This document shows positions 17,747 through 27,066 of a DNA stretch of 64,000 nucleotides, piece after piece. The notes below the pieces were generated by a model that ran no database searches, was not told the DNA's origin, and saw only the letters and a list, made by a program, of their open reading frames with translations. The stretch is from JBBQDZ01 sp038237515. Lineage in GTDB: Bacteria > Actinomycetota > Thermoleophilia > Gaiellales > Gaiellaceae. The stretch's first letter is position 1, and each line of letters begins with the position of its first letter. Position numbers and translations under genes: made by a program. The DNA lies in NCBI GenBank assembly GCA_038237515.1, contig JBBRYP010000011.1, forward strand, positions 1 through 64,000, in the 5' to 3' direction.

Positions 17747-18679
17747 TTATCCGAGGCTCTCGAGGCGCTCGAGTAGCAGCTCCACGAACCCCTCGGCGTC
17801 GATGTCCACTGCCACGTGCGCGTTCGGTTCCCAGCCGGCGCGCCGCCAGAGGTCGACGTACGTCCTCCCCCGCGAGAGCTCGCCGCCGCAGTCGACGACG
17901 ACTCCCCGGTCGACCGTCTCCAGCAGGTCGGGCCGGACCACCTGGGCCACCGCGACGGCATCGTGGATCGGCGAGCCGTCGAAACCGTAGGTCTCGCGGT
18001 GGAAGCGGTCGTAGAAGCCCAGGAGCTCCGAGACCATGTGCGCCACGCGGCCGCCGGCGCGCAGGCGCTCCGAGTGGGCCGACGTGACGAGCGCCTTGTG
18101 GGTGACGTCGAGGCCGACCATCGTCACGTGAAGGCCGCTCGTGAACATGCGATGCGCCGCCTCCGGGTCCGCCCAGATGTTGAACTCCGCCGCCGGCGTG
18201 ACGTTCCCCTCGGCGATCGCGCCGCCCATGAGCACGACTCGCTCGAGCTGCGCGGCGGCGTCCGGATAGCGCGCGAGCAGCAGCGCCACGTTCGTCAGCG
18301 GGCCGGTGGGCACGAGCGTGATCGGTTGGGCGGCCCCGAGGATCGTCTCCGCCAGGAACTCGACGGCATGACGGTCGTCGGGCCTGCCGGTCGGCGGCGG
18401 CAGATCCGGCCCGTCGAGCCCCGTCTCGCCGTGGACGTAGGCCGCGACGTACTGGTCGCGAACGAGCGGCCGCGGTGCTCCGGCGGCGACCGGGACGTCC
18501 CCGCGCCCGGCGAACTCGAGTACCCGGAGAGCGTTCGCCGTCGTCTTGTCGAGCGTCTGGTTGCCGGAGACGGTGGTTACACCGACGAGCTCGAGCTCGG
18601 GGGACGCCAGCGCCAGCAGCAGCGCGATTGCGTCGTCGTGCCCAGGGTCGCAGTCGAGCAGGATCGGGATCGGGCTCAT
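17747..18679 (-). CDS. Inosine/uridine-preferring nucleoside hydrolase
   Basis: 310 residues. The family cleaves the N-glycosidic bond of nucleosides to base and ribose. The calcium-binding signature DCDPGHDDAIALLLA is at the N terminus. TGPLTNVALLLARYP and VVLMGGAIAEGNVTPAAEFNIWADPEAAH follow in the usual order, with the late Asp in SPIHDAVAVA. It is followed downstream by ftsK. The ribokinase gene upstream overlaps its start, which fits release and then phosphorylation of ribose. Confidence 0.95.
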   Translation of the reverse strand: MSPIPILLDCDPGHDDAIALLLALASPELELVGVTTVSGNQTLDKTTANALRVLEFAGRGDVPVAAGAPRPLVRDQYVAAYVHGETGLDGPDLPPPTGRPDDRHAVEFLAETILGAAQPITLVPTGPLTNVALLLARYPDAAAQLERVVLMGGAIAEGNVTPAAEFNIWADPEAAHRMFTSGLHVTMVGLDVTHKALVTSAHSERLRAGGRVAHMVSELLGFYDRFHRETYGFDGSPIHDAVAVAQVVRPDLLETVDRGVVVDCGGELSRGRTYVDLWRRAGWEPNAHVAVDIDAEGFVELLLERLESLG

Positions 18680-19515
18680 CGGCTCAGTATCTCGTCTACC
18701 TCGTCGGCCGTGGGCAGCGACGGTTGTGCACCGCGTCGCGAGGCCGCAAGCGCCCCGGCCGCACAGGCTCGCTCGAGAGCCTCCTGCTTGTGTCGACCCT
18801 CGAGGAGCGACACGAGCAGGCAGGCGGTGAACGCGTCGCCCGCAGCCGTGCCGTCGACGGCCACCACCTTCGGGGGACGCGCCCGCGCGATCTCGGAACC
18901 CGCCTCGTAGAGGACCGCACCCTCGGCGCCGCTCGTGACCGCGAGTAGGCCGCGTGGCTCGGTCCCGAGCTCGTCGAGCTCGTAGCGGTTGGCCACCAGC
19001 AGGTCGGCCTGCGCGACGAGCTCGGCCGGCAGCCGGCGCGCCGGTGCGGCGTTCAGGCAGAAGAACGTCGCCTGATCAGCCGCCGCGGCGACGGCAGGCG
19101 TCGGGATCTCGAGCTGGCAGAGCGCCGCGGTGGCCCGCGCGACGTCGACGTGCTCCGGACGAAGCTCGGCGTTCGCGCCGGGGTTCACCACGATCGTGGT
19201 TTCGCCCGCCTCGTCGACGGCGATGCTCGCGGTCCCCGTCGGCATGTCTACCTCGGCGACCTCGAGCTCGACACCTGCCGCACGTACCTCTGCGAGCGCG
19301 CGGACGGCGTTCGGGTCGAGGCCGACGCATGCCACGAGCCGCACGTGCGCGCCGAGGCGCGCCGCCGCAACGGCCTGGTTGGCGCCCTTTCCCCCGGGCA
19401 CCTCCTGGAAGCGTCGCGCGGTCACCGTCTCGCCCGGGCGCGGGAGCCGTTCGACGGAGGAGACGAGATCGAGGTTGACGCTGCCGACGACCGCGACGCT
19501 AGGACGCGAGCGCAC
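18676..19515 (-). CDS. rbsK: Ribokinase (PfkB family)
   Basis: 279 residues, a little short for ribokinase. It phosphorylates ribose at O5. The PfkB motif GGKGANQAVAAARLGA and the C-terminal signature VDGTAAGDAFTACLLVSLLEG with the catalytic Asp are intact. The start is GTG 19515, giving VRSRPSVAVVGSVNLD. The gene overlaps the nucleoside hydrolase start by 4 bp and the unknown upstream gene by 17 bp. The operon order supports a role in nucleoside-derived ribose use. Confidence 0.93.
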   Translation of the reverse strand: MRSRPSVAVVGSVNLDLVSSVERLPRPGETVTARRFQEVPGGKGANQAVAAARLGAHVRLVACVGLDPNAVRALAEVRAAGVELEVAEVDMPTGTASIAVDEAGETTIVVNPGANAELRPEHVDVARATAALCQLEIPTPAVAAAADQATFFCLNAAPARRLPAELVAQADLLVANRYELDELGTEPRGLLAVTSGAEGAVLYEAGSEIARARPPKVVAVDGTAAGDAFTACLLVSLLEGRHKQEALERACAAGALAASRRGAQPSLPTADEVDEILSR

Positions 19516-20056
19516 GGAGATCTTCCAGCGCCGCGCCGAGCAGGTTGTCGCGAAGATCGAAGAGGCCCGCCCACAGCGACGAGCGCGGCGGCTCCGCGCC
19601 GACGCGCGCCGACGCAGCCAGGCCCTCGAGCGCACGCACGAGCACCGCCAGCTCCATGTAGACCTGCGCCACCCGCGTGGGGGAAGCTGCAACTCCGGCC
19701 CGTCGCAGCACCGGGTCCCAGTCCATGAGCTCGGCGGCTCCGGGGCCGCCGTACCACGACCGCCCCTCCGCCTGATCGGCCTCGAGCTCGAGGAGGTACC
19801 GCCCGAGCGGCCGGTCGAGGCCGGTCAATGCCGCCTCGACGCGCTCCGCGGCCCGCCGCAGCGCCGCCTGCCTGCGCCCGGGAGTGGACGGCTCCGCATC
19901 GCCTCGCGCCCAACGCTCGAGCAGGCGGCAGAAGGCGAGTGCGGCGGCTTCGCAGGCACCGAGCTGAGCCACCAGCCGGCGAGTCGTCGCCTCCTCCACG
20001 GGGTGCGCGGCGAGGACGTCGGGCCAACCGGGGGCACCCGATCGAACCGCGTTCAC
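19499..20056 (-). CDS. Unknown helical protein between rnj and rbsK
   Basis: 185 residues, almost all predicted helix and rich in Ala, Arg and Leu. I do not recognise the family. There is no signal peptide or membrane segment. The strongest local pattern is a WYGGPGAAELMDWDPVLRRAGV stretch near residue 100. It starts at GTG 20056 in a GTGA overlap with the rnj stop and overlaps rbsK by 17 bp, so it is very probably translated as part of that operon. Confidence 0.7.
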   Translation of the reverse strand: MNAVRSGAPGWPDVLAAHPVEEATTRRLVAQLGACEAAALAFCRLLERWARGDAEPSTPGRRQAALRRAAERVEAALTGLDRPLGRYLLELEADQAEGRSWYGGPGAAELMDWDPVLRRAGVAASPTRVAQVYMELAVLVRALEGLAASARVGAEPPRSSLWAGLFDLRDNLLGAALEDLRALAS

Positions 20057-21711
20057 GTCTCGATCACCACCGGGAGGATCATCGGGCGGCGGCCGGTCCG
20101 GTCGTAGACGAGCTGGCCGACGCCGTCGTGGAGATGCTCCTGGAGAAGCTTGATCTCAGAGACGTTCTGGTCGAGGCACTCGGCGAGGACACGATCGGCC
20201 TCGGCCCGCATCTCGTCGAGCAGCGGCCCCGGCTCCGCGAAGCCGCGTGCGATCAGCTCTGGGGAGCCGTTGATCCGCCCGTTCCCGCGCGAGAGGGTCG
20301 CCACGATGATGAGGACGCCGTCCTCGGAGAGGTGCCGGCGGTCGCGGAGCGCGACGTCGCTGATGTCTCCGACTCCGAGCCCGTCGACGAAGGTCATGCC
20401 GGCATCGATCCGGTCGACGATTGCGACACCCTCCCGCGAGAGCTCGACGACGGAGCCATTCTCGGCCAGGATGATCGAGGAGGCCGGAACCCCCGCGTCG
20501 GCGGCGAGTCGCGCGTGCGCCGACTGCATCCTGAACTCGCCGTGAACGGGCATCACGGCCTTCGGCCGGACGAGGCCGATGATCGTCCGGATCTCCTCCG
20601 AGTTCGCGTGGCCGGACACGTGGACCGGCGCGATCTCCTGATGGAGCACCTCTGCCCCCGCCCGCGAGAGCTGATTGATCGCGTCGTGGACGCGCAGCTC
20701 GTTTCCCGGCACGGGCTTCGCAGAGATGATGACGGTGTCGCCGCGCTCCACCGTCACGGCCGGGTGGTCGTTGTAGGCGATCCGAGTCAGCGCGGACATC
20801 GGCTCTCCCTGGCTGCCCGTACAGAGGATCAGGACCTCGCCGGGTGCAAACTCATCGAGGTCGTTCGGCCGGATCAGGGTGCCGTCAGGAACCTCCAGGT
20901 AGCCGAGATTGCCGGCGATGTTGAGGTTCTTGCGCATCGAGCGCCCGACCACCGCCACCTTGCGGCCGACCTGCACGGCGACGTCGATGGCCTGCTGCAT
21001 CCGGTGGACGTTCGAGGCGAACGAGGCCACCAGGACGCGGCCGTGGCGCTGCGGGATGATCTGGCGGAAGGCCTCGCCCACGAGCCGCTCGGACCCCGTC
21101 ATGCCCGGCCGTTCGGCGTTCGTCGAGTCGCCGAGCAGGAGGTCGACGCCGCGGTTGCCGATCTCCGCCAGGCGACCGACGTCCGTCTTCAGCCCGTCGA
21201 CCGGGGTGTGGTCGATCTTGTAGTCGCCCGTCAGAAGGATGCGGCCGGCCGCGGTTTCGAAGAGGACCGCGACGGTGTCCGGCACGGAATGAGCCATGCG
21301 GACGAATTCGGTGCGGAACGGCCCGATCTCGACAGGCCCGCCCTCCGGCCGCGCCTCCCGGAGCTCTGCCGCTCGCAGCAGGCCGTGCTCGTCGAGCTTC
21401 GACTTGACGAGGCCGAGCGTCAGCCGCGTCGCCCAGATCTCGGGCACCCGAACCTCCCGCAGGAGGTACGGCAGCGCGCCCACATGATCCTCGTGCGCGT
21501 GCGTGAGGATCACGGCCCGCACGTTGGCCGCCCGCTCGCGCAGGTAGGAGAAGTCCGGCAGGATCAGGTCGACTCCCAGGTGCTCGTCGCGCGGGAACGC
21601 AAGGCCGGCGTCGACGACGACGATCGAGTCGCCGAGCTCGAAGACCGTCATGTTCTTGCCGACCTCGCCCAGGCCGCCGAGCGGGATCACGCGGAGCCTC
21701 GTGTCCGGCAT
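20053..21711 (-). CDS. rnj: Ribonuclease J
   Basis: 552 residues, normal for RNase J. It has 5' exonuclease and endonuclease activity on mRNA. The metallo-beta-lactamase motif HAHEDHVGALP, later GDYKIDHTP, and the beta-CASP motifs (ISAKPVPGNE, and HVSGHANSEE) are complete, with MPVHGEFRM near the C-terminal third. ATG 21711 gives MPDTRLRVIPLGGLGEVGKNMT. It is transcribed divergently from the HD-GYP gene. Confidence 0.96.
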   Translation of the reverse strand: MPDTRLRVIPLGGLGEVGKNMTVFELGDSIVVVDAGLAFPRDEHLGVDLILPDFSYLRERAANVRAVILTHAHEDHVGALPYLLREVRVPEIWATRLTLGLVKSKLDEHGLLRAAELREARPEGGPVEIGPFRTEFVRMAHSVPDTVAVLFETAAGRILLTGDYKIDHTPVDGLKTDVGRLAEIGNRGVDLLLGDSTNAERPGMTGSERLVGEAFRQIIPQRHGRVLVASFASNVHRMQQAIDVAVQVGRKVAVVGRSMRKNLNIAGNLGYLEVPDGTLIRPNDLDEFAPGEVLILCTGSQGEPMSALTRIAYNDHPAVTVERGDTVIISAKPVPGNELRVHDAINQLSRAGAEVLHQEIAPVHVSGHANSEEIRTIIGLVRPKAVMPVHGEFRMQSAHARLAADAGVPASSIILAENGSVVELSREGVAIVDRIDAGMTFVDGLGVGDISDVALRDRRHLSEDGVLIIVATLSRGNGRINGSPELIARGFAEPGPLLDEMRAEADRVLAECLDQNVSEIKLLQEHLHDGVGQLVYDRTGRRPMILPVVIET

Positions 21712-21973
21712 CGGTCGATCTTACCGGGGCGAGCTCGCGCACCCTCGTTCTCCCCCGGCCGAGGGAGCGTCTCCCCCGTTCGAGGGTCACGTCGGGCGGC
21801 GTCCGGTGCGACAACAGACGTATGGCCTGGCGCCGCACCGGCACCGCCTCCCGCCGCGCGCTGCCCGCGTGCTCGGTCGCGCGGGGCCTGTGGCCGTGCA
21901 CCGTCACGCCGCCTGGCGAGGAGAGCCACCGCGTGAGTACGTGCCCGCCGGCCCGTCGACCACTCCTTCCGGA
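21712..21973. other. Divergent promoter region between rnj and the HD-GYP gene
   Basis: 262 bp between two divergent starts, so it should hold both promoters. It contains a repeated phrase (CTCCCCCGGCCGAGGGAGCGTCTCCCCC type, about 21749-21785). A possible upstream GTG for the HD-GYP gene lies near 21933. I could not choose -35 and -10 elements with confidence. Confidence 0.4.
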
Positions 21974-23647
21974 ATGACGGAGCGGCCGAACCGGGACGCC
22001 GGCTCCCCCGTCAGCGTCCTGATCACGCTCGCGGCGGTGGCAGCGAGCGTCCTGATCGTGGCGACGCTTCCGCAGACGATCGACCTCGTCCGGACAGACC
22101 CCGCGAAGGGTGGGATATTCCTGGTGCTCTCGCTCGTCCTCCAGCTCTTCTCGGTCGAGGTGTACGGCAAGGGATCGATCGGGGTCTCGGCGATCGGCCT
22201 CCTCGCGGCGGCTTTCTCGCTCGGTCCAGGCCCGGCGGTCACGATCGCCTTCGTCGCCGCCTGCTTCCAGTTCGTCCGCAGGCGCGGGGTCCTGCACCGC
22301 GCTCTCTTCGACGCGGCGAACTTCTCGCTCTCGACCGGAGCCGCCGCCCTCGTCTACCAGGGTCTGACGAGTCTCGACCGTTCAGCGCTCGCGCGAGTGG
22401 GCGCGGCGACGCTGGCGGGCGTCGGGTACGGAGTCGTCAACAACGGCCTGCTCTGTACCGCGATGAGCCTCTCGGAGTCGCTGCCGCTCCGCGAGGTTTG
22501 GCGCGAGCGGTTCCACTGGGCGCGCTTCCACGTCCTCGCCTTCGGCCCGCTCGCAGTCGCCTCTTCGATCGCCTACGACAAGATGGGCTTCCTCGGAGTG
22601 GCAGCGTTCGCGTTGCCACCCGCGATGCTCGTTCTCTCCGTGCGCCAGTACCTCGACAGGACGCGTGCCGCCGTCGAGGATGTCCGTGCGGCGAACCGCG
22701 ACCTCAGCCTCGCCAACGGTGAGCTCGAGGCGCGGAACGCCGATCTGCACGAGCTCTTCGAGTTCTCCGGCGGCCTCTCTTCCTGCGCGCACGACCGCGC
22801 CGCCCTCCTCGCGTATGCCGAGGACGCGCTCGAGCGGCTCACGGGCGTTGGCGCGCGCGTGGCCGTCGGCCCGAGCGAGAGCGGAATCCCCCTCATCGCA
22901 GGTGGCACCTGGATCGGCACGCTGGAGCTCCACGGCGGCGACTCCTTCGACGACGCCCGTTGGGGGCGGCTGCGCGACGCGATCGTGCCGCAGCTCTCGA
23001 CCGCCCTCGAGAGCGCCGAGCTCGTGGAAAAGGTTCGCAAGACGCACCTCGCGACGATCGCCGCGCTTTCCCGCTCGATGGAGGCGAAGGACTACTACAC
23101 GGGCCACCACACCGAACGCGTCTCGGCGGTCGCGGTCGCGCTGGCGGCGCGACTCGGCTACGAGGGGCTCGATCGGGACGCGATCGAGGTCGGCGCGCTG
23201 CTCCACGACATCGGCAAGATCGGGATCCCCGAGCGCATCCTCCACAAGCCCGGCCCGCTCGACGACGAGGAGTGGAAGGTGATCAAGGAGCACCCCGTCA
23301 TCTCGGAGTACATCCTGTCCGGGGTCGACCTACCACCGATCGTGCTGCAGATTGCCCGGTCGAGCCACGAGCGCTACGACGGCGCCGGCTACCCCGACGG
23401 CCTGGCTGGCGAGCGGATCCCGATGCCCGCGCGGATCGTCCTCGTCGCCGACGCCTTCGACGCCCTCACGAGCGACCGCCCCTACCGCCGCGGTCGCTCC
23501 GTCCAGGCGGCGATGGAGGAGATGCGGGCACATGCCGGCTCACAATTCTGCTCGCAGGTCGTCGCCGCCCTCGAGCGAATTTACCGCGAGCAGCCGGGGG
23601 TGCTCGGGGCTGTGGTGCTGCGCGCGGTGGAGGCCGGGGCGGCGTAG
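21974..23647 (+). CDS. Membrane-anchored HD-GYP domain phosphodiesterase
   Basis: 557 residues from ATG 21974. The N-terminal half has about six membrane segments (residues 15-205). A short coiled coil (RAAVEDVRAANRDLSLANGELEARNADLHELFEF) and a GAF-like region follow. The HD-GYP domain has HHTERVSAVAVALA, ALLHDIGKIGIPERIL, and SHERYDGAGYPDGLAGERIP. Family members hydrolyse cyclic di-GMP. The usual HHE of the GYP segment is SHE here, so one metal-site histidine may be missing. It is a lone plus-strand gene, divergent from rnj. Confidence 0.88.
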   Translation: MTERPNRDAGSPVSVLITLAAVAASVLIVATLPQTIDLVRTDPAKGGIFLVLSLVLQLFSVEVYGKGSIGVSAIGLLAAAFSLGPGPAVTIAFVAACFQFVRRRGVLHRALFDAANFSLSTGAAALVYQGLTSLDRSALARVGAATLAGVGYGVVNNGLLCTAMSLSESLPLREVWRERFHWARFHVLAFGPLAVASSIAYDKMGFLGVAAFALPPAMLVLSVRQYLDRTRAAVEDVRAANRDLSLANGELEARNADLHELFEFSGGLSSCAHDRAALLAYAEDALERLTGVGARVAVGPSESGIPLIAGGTWIGTLELHGGDSFDDARWGRLRDAIVPQLSTALESAELVEKVRKTHLATIAALSRSMEAKDYYTGHHTERVSAVAVALAARLGYEGLDRDAIEVGALLHDIGKIGIPERILHKPGPLDDEEWKVIKEHPVISEYILSGVDLPPIVLQIARSSHERYDGAGYPDGLAGERIPMPARIVLVADAFDALTSDRPYRRGRSVQAAMEEMRAHAGSQFCSQVVAALERIYREQPGVLGAVVLRAVEAGAA

Positions 23648-23649
23648 AG

Positions 23650-23800
23650 CGGGGGGGAACCCCTGGTTCCCCCCCGAACCCCCCTCCTTCCAAGCGCCTG
23701 CGCCGGTCCGCCGGAGCTGGGGTCGGTTACTGCCCTGCCAGCTCAAGCGTTGCTAAACCGTTTGGTGGGGCTCCCGCCGGGCAAGCCCGGCTCCGCCCGC
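23650..23800. repeat. Palindromic repeat family, copy A
   Basis: One end is a perfect 27-bp palindrome at 23650-23676 (core GGGGAACC, CCT, GGTTCCCC). The other end is a GC block at 23769-23797 with the hairpin CCGGGCAAGCCCGG. About 90 bp with a CCTCC-type run lie between. It is in inverted orientation relative to copies B, C and D. It sits in the 280-bp gap between the convergent HD-GYP and dapA genes. No gene was seen in the remainder, 23801-23927. Confidence 0.8.
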
Positions 23801-23927
23801 GGATCGCGCTCGCATCAAACAGTCTCCAGCCCTCGCCGCGGCGATGGCGTTGCCCTCTCCACGCTCCGCTCGGACCCGGTCCGCTCCAAAAAGCCGCTGT
23901 CCCTGGCCCGCGTCGAGCTGGCGCGTT

Positions 23928-24809
23928 CTAGACCGAAGCGGGCGCCAGTGCGCCTAGCCGCTCGAGGCAGCGTCGCACCTGTTCCAGCTCCTCCTCGGTC
24001 GCGGGGACGAGCGGAAGGCGGTGGCCTCCGAGGTTGTGGCCGAGGAGATTCATCGCGGCCTTGATCGGGATCGGGTTGACCTGGATCTTCAGCAAATCGA
24101 GGGCCGGACGGAGCTCCTTGTCGATGCGCCGGGCACCGTCCAGGTCTCCCCGACGGAATCGTGTGACCAGCTCCTTCACCTGCGGGCCGACCACATGGGT
24201 GTGGACGCAAACCCCGCCGACGCCGCCGAGCTCGAGGAAGGGCACGATCAGCGGGTCGTCGCCGGCGTAGAGGTCGAGGTCGAGTTCGACGATCCGGCGA
24301 GCCTGGCCGAGATCGTCGTTCGCCTGCTTGACCGCCGTCACGTTCGGGATCTCCGCGAGCGCCTCGATCGTCTGCGGCTCGATGTTGAGCACGACGCGCG
24401 CCGGGATGTTGTAGACGACGACGGGCTTGTCCGTCGCGGCCGCGACCGCTTTGAAGTGCTCGACGATGCCACGCGGCGGCGGCTTGTTGTAGTAGGGCGT
24501 GACGACGAGAACGCCGTCGACGCCCAGCTCGTGCGCCTCCTTGGTGAGGTGCACCGAGTGTGCCGTGGAGTAGGTACCTGTGCCGGCGACTACCGTCGCG
24601 CCGTCGCCCACGGTGTCGACGGCGACGCGGACGAGCTCGAGGCGCTCGTCGTCGGTGATCGTCGGCGACTCGCCCGTCGTGCCCGCCACCACCAGACCGT
24701 CGGAACCGTGATCGACGAGGTGGACGGCCAGAGCGCGAAACGCCTCGTAGTCGACGTTCCCGTCGCCGTCGAACGGCGTGAGGATCGCCGTCAGCACCTC
24801 GCCGAGCAT
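23928..24809 (-). CDS. dapA: 4-hydroxy-tetrahydrodipicolinate synthase
   Basis: 293 residues. It condenses pyruvate with aspartate semialdehyde in lysine and diaminopimelate synthesis. The GTTGESPT motif, the tyrosine in VVYNIPAR and the Schiff-base lysine in NVTAVKQAN are all present. ATG 24809 (MLGEVLTAILTPF) aligns with family starts; upstream in-frame codons are ignored. It is the last gene of a run with dapB and a small membrane gene. Confidence 0.95.
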   Translation of the reverse strand: MLGEVLTAILTPFDGDGNVDYEAFRALAVHLVDHGSDGLVVAGTTGESPTITDDERLELVRVAVDTVGDGATVVAGTGTYSTAHSVHLTKEAHELGVDGVLVVTPYYNKPPPRGIVEHFKAVAAATDKPVVVYNIPARVVLNIEPQTIEALAEIPNVTAVKQANDDLGQARRIVELDLDLYAGDDPLIVPFLELGGVGGVCVHTHVVGPQVKELVTRFRRGDLDGARRIDKELRPALDLLKIQVNPIPIKAAMNLLGHNLGGHRLPLVPATEEELEQVRRCLERLGALAPASV

Positions 24810-24900
24810 CGCGTTCAATCCTATCCCCTGCCGGAACAAAGTCGCCGGCGGCCCCAGGTACCGCTGTGGCGCCCGAGACCGCCGGAGGTGAGCTCCAGTG

Positions 24901-25098
24901 CTAGGAGCGGGTTGTGCTTCTGGGCGCCCCGCCGGTGAAGTTCATCTTCGCGAGCGGGGTGAGCTCGACGAGGAAAGCGGCCGCGAAGACCGCCAAACCG
25001 GCTGCGATCAGGTCGCCCTGATGGATGTTCGAGAAGATGGCGATGAAGAACAGGACGATCGCGACCAGCAGGAGCAGCGCGCGAATGCCGAATTCCAT
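24901..25098 (-). CDS. Small membrane protein between dapB and dapA
   Basis: 65 residues. The start ATG 25098 has a strong AAGGAG ribosome site 5 nt upstream, so translation is likely. Two hydrophobic segments (ALLLLVAIVLFFIAIFS and LIAAGLAVFAAAFLVELTPLA) form a probable hairpin in the membrane, with a short polar tail. I do not recognise a family with known function. Confidence 0.7.
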   Translation of the reverse strand: MEFGIRALLLLVAIVLFFIAIFSNIHQGDLIAAGLAVFAAAFLVELTPLAKMNFTGGAPRSTTRS

Positions 25099-25166
25099 GT
25101 CTCTCCTTGGTGGTGGGAGTGCGTGGAGCCACGCATCGACGATTGTGACTGCCGGGTCGGTCGGCG

Positions 25167-25769
25167 TCAGAGGAGCGAGTCGAGCCCGACCGTGAGCCCT
25201 GGAGGAAGCCCCGGGAGCCGCTCGAGCGCGAGGAGGACACCCGGCGCGAACGCCTCTCGCGACATCGTGTCGTGGCGGATCGTCAGGAGCTGGCCCGCGC
25301 CGCCGAGCAGCACCTCCTGGTGTGCGACGAGGCCCGGGAGCCGAACCGAGTGGATCGGGACTCCTCCCAGACGCGCCGAGGTCGCGATCGCGGTTCCGGA
25401 GGGCGTGTCGAGCTTGCCCTCGTGGTGGAGCTCGACGATCTCAGCCCGCGGGAGATGGCGCGCCGCCTCCTCCGCGAAGCGCATCATCAAGACGGCTCCC
25501 ACTGCGAAGTTCGGGGCGTAGAAGACGGCGAGACCGCGGTCGCGTGCGGGCTCGTCCACGTCGTGAGGCTCCCAGCCCGTGGTGCCGACCACGCACGGGA
25601 CGCCCGCCTCGATTGCCCGCCGCACGTTCGCGACCACCGCGTCCGGACGCGTGAAGTCGACCATCGCATCGGCCTGTTCGAGCTCGACGAGCTCATGGCC
25701 GGCGGCCTCGAGGGCGGGCGCCAGCGCGGTGCCGACGCGTCCCCCCCGGCCGAGCAGGGCGACCCTCAA
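25167..25769 (-). CDS. dapB: 4-hydroxy-tetrahydrodipicolinate reductase, compact form
   Basis: 200 residues, shorter than the usual 240-270. The N terminus is a trimmed Rossmann motif (VALLGRGGRVGTALA), followed by DFTRPDAV and GTTGW. The substrate motif ELHHEGKLDTPSGTA is intact. The protein reduces the product of DapA. The shortening lies mainly in the N-terminal nucleotide-binding part. It starts 13 bp after the end of the M16 peptidase gene. Confidence 0.92.
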   Translation of the reverse strand: MRVALLGRGGRVGTALAPALEAAGHELVELEQADAMVDFTRPDAVVANVRRAIEAGVPCVVGTTGWEPHDVDEPARDRGLAVFYAPNFAVGAVLMMRFAEEAARHLPRAEIVELHHEGKLDTPSGTAIATSARLGGVPIHSVRLPGLVAHQEVLLGGAGQLLTIRHDTMSREAFAPGVLLALERLPGLPPGLTVGLDSLL

Positions 25770-25782
25770 CGAACGCGCCGCC

Positions 25783-27066
25783 TCACGCGGCGAGCGCGGA
25801 GCGGATGCGATCGACGCCCGCCGCGAAGACGTCCTCGCTCGGGCCGATGCCCGCCGCCGAGAGACGCTCTGGCGCGAGCAGCTCGTCCGCGAGCTCGGCC
25901 ACCGCCGCCGGCTCGACCGCCTCGATCTCCCGGATGATGCGGTCGAAGGACAGGAGCTCGGTGCCCGTGACGAGCGACTTCCCGAGCCGGCTCATGCGGT
26001 TGGACGTCGACTCCATCGAGAGCATGATCCGGCCCTTGAGGTTCTCCTTCGCCCGTTCGAGCTCGCTGGCGCGGAGACGGCCGGAGGCAATCTCGGCGAT
26101 CTCCGCGGCGGCAATCTCCAGGCAGACTCCGACGTTCTCGCCGCGGGTCCCGATGTAGACGCCCATCTGACCCGAATCGGTGTAGTGCGAGGCGAAGCTG
26201 TAGACGGAGTACGCCATCCCCCGCTTCTCGCGGATCTCCTGGAAGAGCCGCGAGGAGGCCGAGCCGCCGAGGATCGCGTCGAGCAGCGAGGCTGCGAAGC
26301 GCCGCTCGTCGTTGCGGGCGATCCCGGGGGCGCCGAGACAGAGGTGGTACTGCTCGGTGTCCTTGCGCTGGAAGCGGAGGCCCGGTGGCGGCTCCTTCAC
26401 GAGCAGCGGGCGCGCGCGCTTGCGCGCGGCGGGCGGGTGGGGCCGCTTGCTCCGCGCCCGGCGCAGCAGCGCCAGCAGGCGGTCGTGCTCGACGTTTCCA
26501 GCTGCAGCGACGACGATGTTGGCCGGGGCGTAGGAGGAGCGGTGGTAGGAGGCGATCGCACGGCGGCTGACCGAGGAGATCACCTCCGAGCGACCGATCA
26601 CCGGCTTCCCGAGCGGATGCTTTGCGAAGACGGCCTCGGCGACGAGGTCGTGAACGAGCTCCTGAGGCGCGTCCTCGACCATGGCGATCTCCTCGAGCAC
26701 GACTTCCCGCTCCGAATCCACCTCCGCGAAGCGCGGCGCGAAGACCATGTCCCCCATCACCTCGACCGCGGTCTCGAGATGGCTATCGGGCACGCGCGCG
26801 TAGACGACCGTGTGCTCCCGGGAGGTCGCTGCGTTGAGCTCGCCGCCGAGGCCGTCGAAGATCTCCGCGATCTGCTGCGCCGAGTACGAGCGAGACCCCT
26901 TGAACAGGAGGTGCTCGATGAAGTGCGTGACGCCCTCCCGCCCCGTGGGCTCGTCGCGGGAACCGACCCCGATCCAGAAGCCGATCGCCACGGACCGGAC
27001 ACCCCGCACCCGCTCGCTGATCACGCGCTCGCCCGACGGGAGCTCGGAGAGGAGGTAGCGCTGCAC
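25783..27066 (-). CDS. M16-family zinc peptidase
   Basis: 427 residues if it starts at GTG 27066, which is the normal length for this processing-peptidase-like family. The inverted zinc motif HFIEH lies near residue 50 with the downstream glutamate in EREVVLEEIAM. The C-terminal half has the FREKRGLAY-like EIREKRGMAYSVYSF. The frame stays open far upstream through a membrane-protein-like region (separate entry), so a fusion cannot be ruled out. The pnp and then M16 order is common. Confidence 0.88.
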   Translation of the reverse strand: MQRYLLSELPSGERVISERVRGVRSVAIGFWIGVGSRDEPTGREGVTHFIEHLLFKGSRSYSAQQIAEIFDGLGGELNAATSREHTVVYARVPDSHLETAVEVMGDMVFAPRFAEVDSEREVVLEEIAMVEDAPQELVHDLVAEAVFAKHPLGKPVIGRSEVISSVSRRAIASYHRSSYAPANIVVAAAGNVEHDRLLALLRRARSKRPHPPAARKRARPLLVKEPPPGLRFQRKDTEQYHLCLGAPGIARNDERRFAASLLDAILGGSASSRLFQEIREKRGMAYSVYSFASHYTDSGQMGVYIGTRGENVGVCLEIAAAEIAEIASGRLRASELERAKENLKGRIMLSMESTSNRMSRLGKSLVTGTELLSFDRIIREIEAVEPAAVAELADELLAPERLSAAGIGPSEDVFAAGVDRIRSALAA

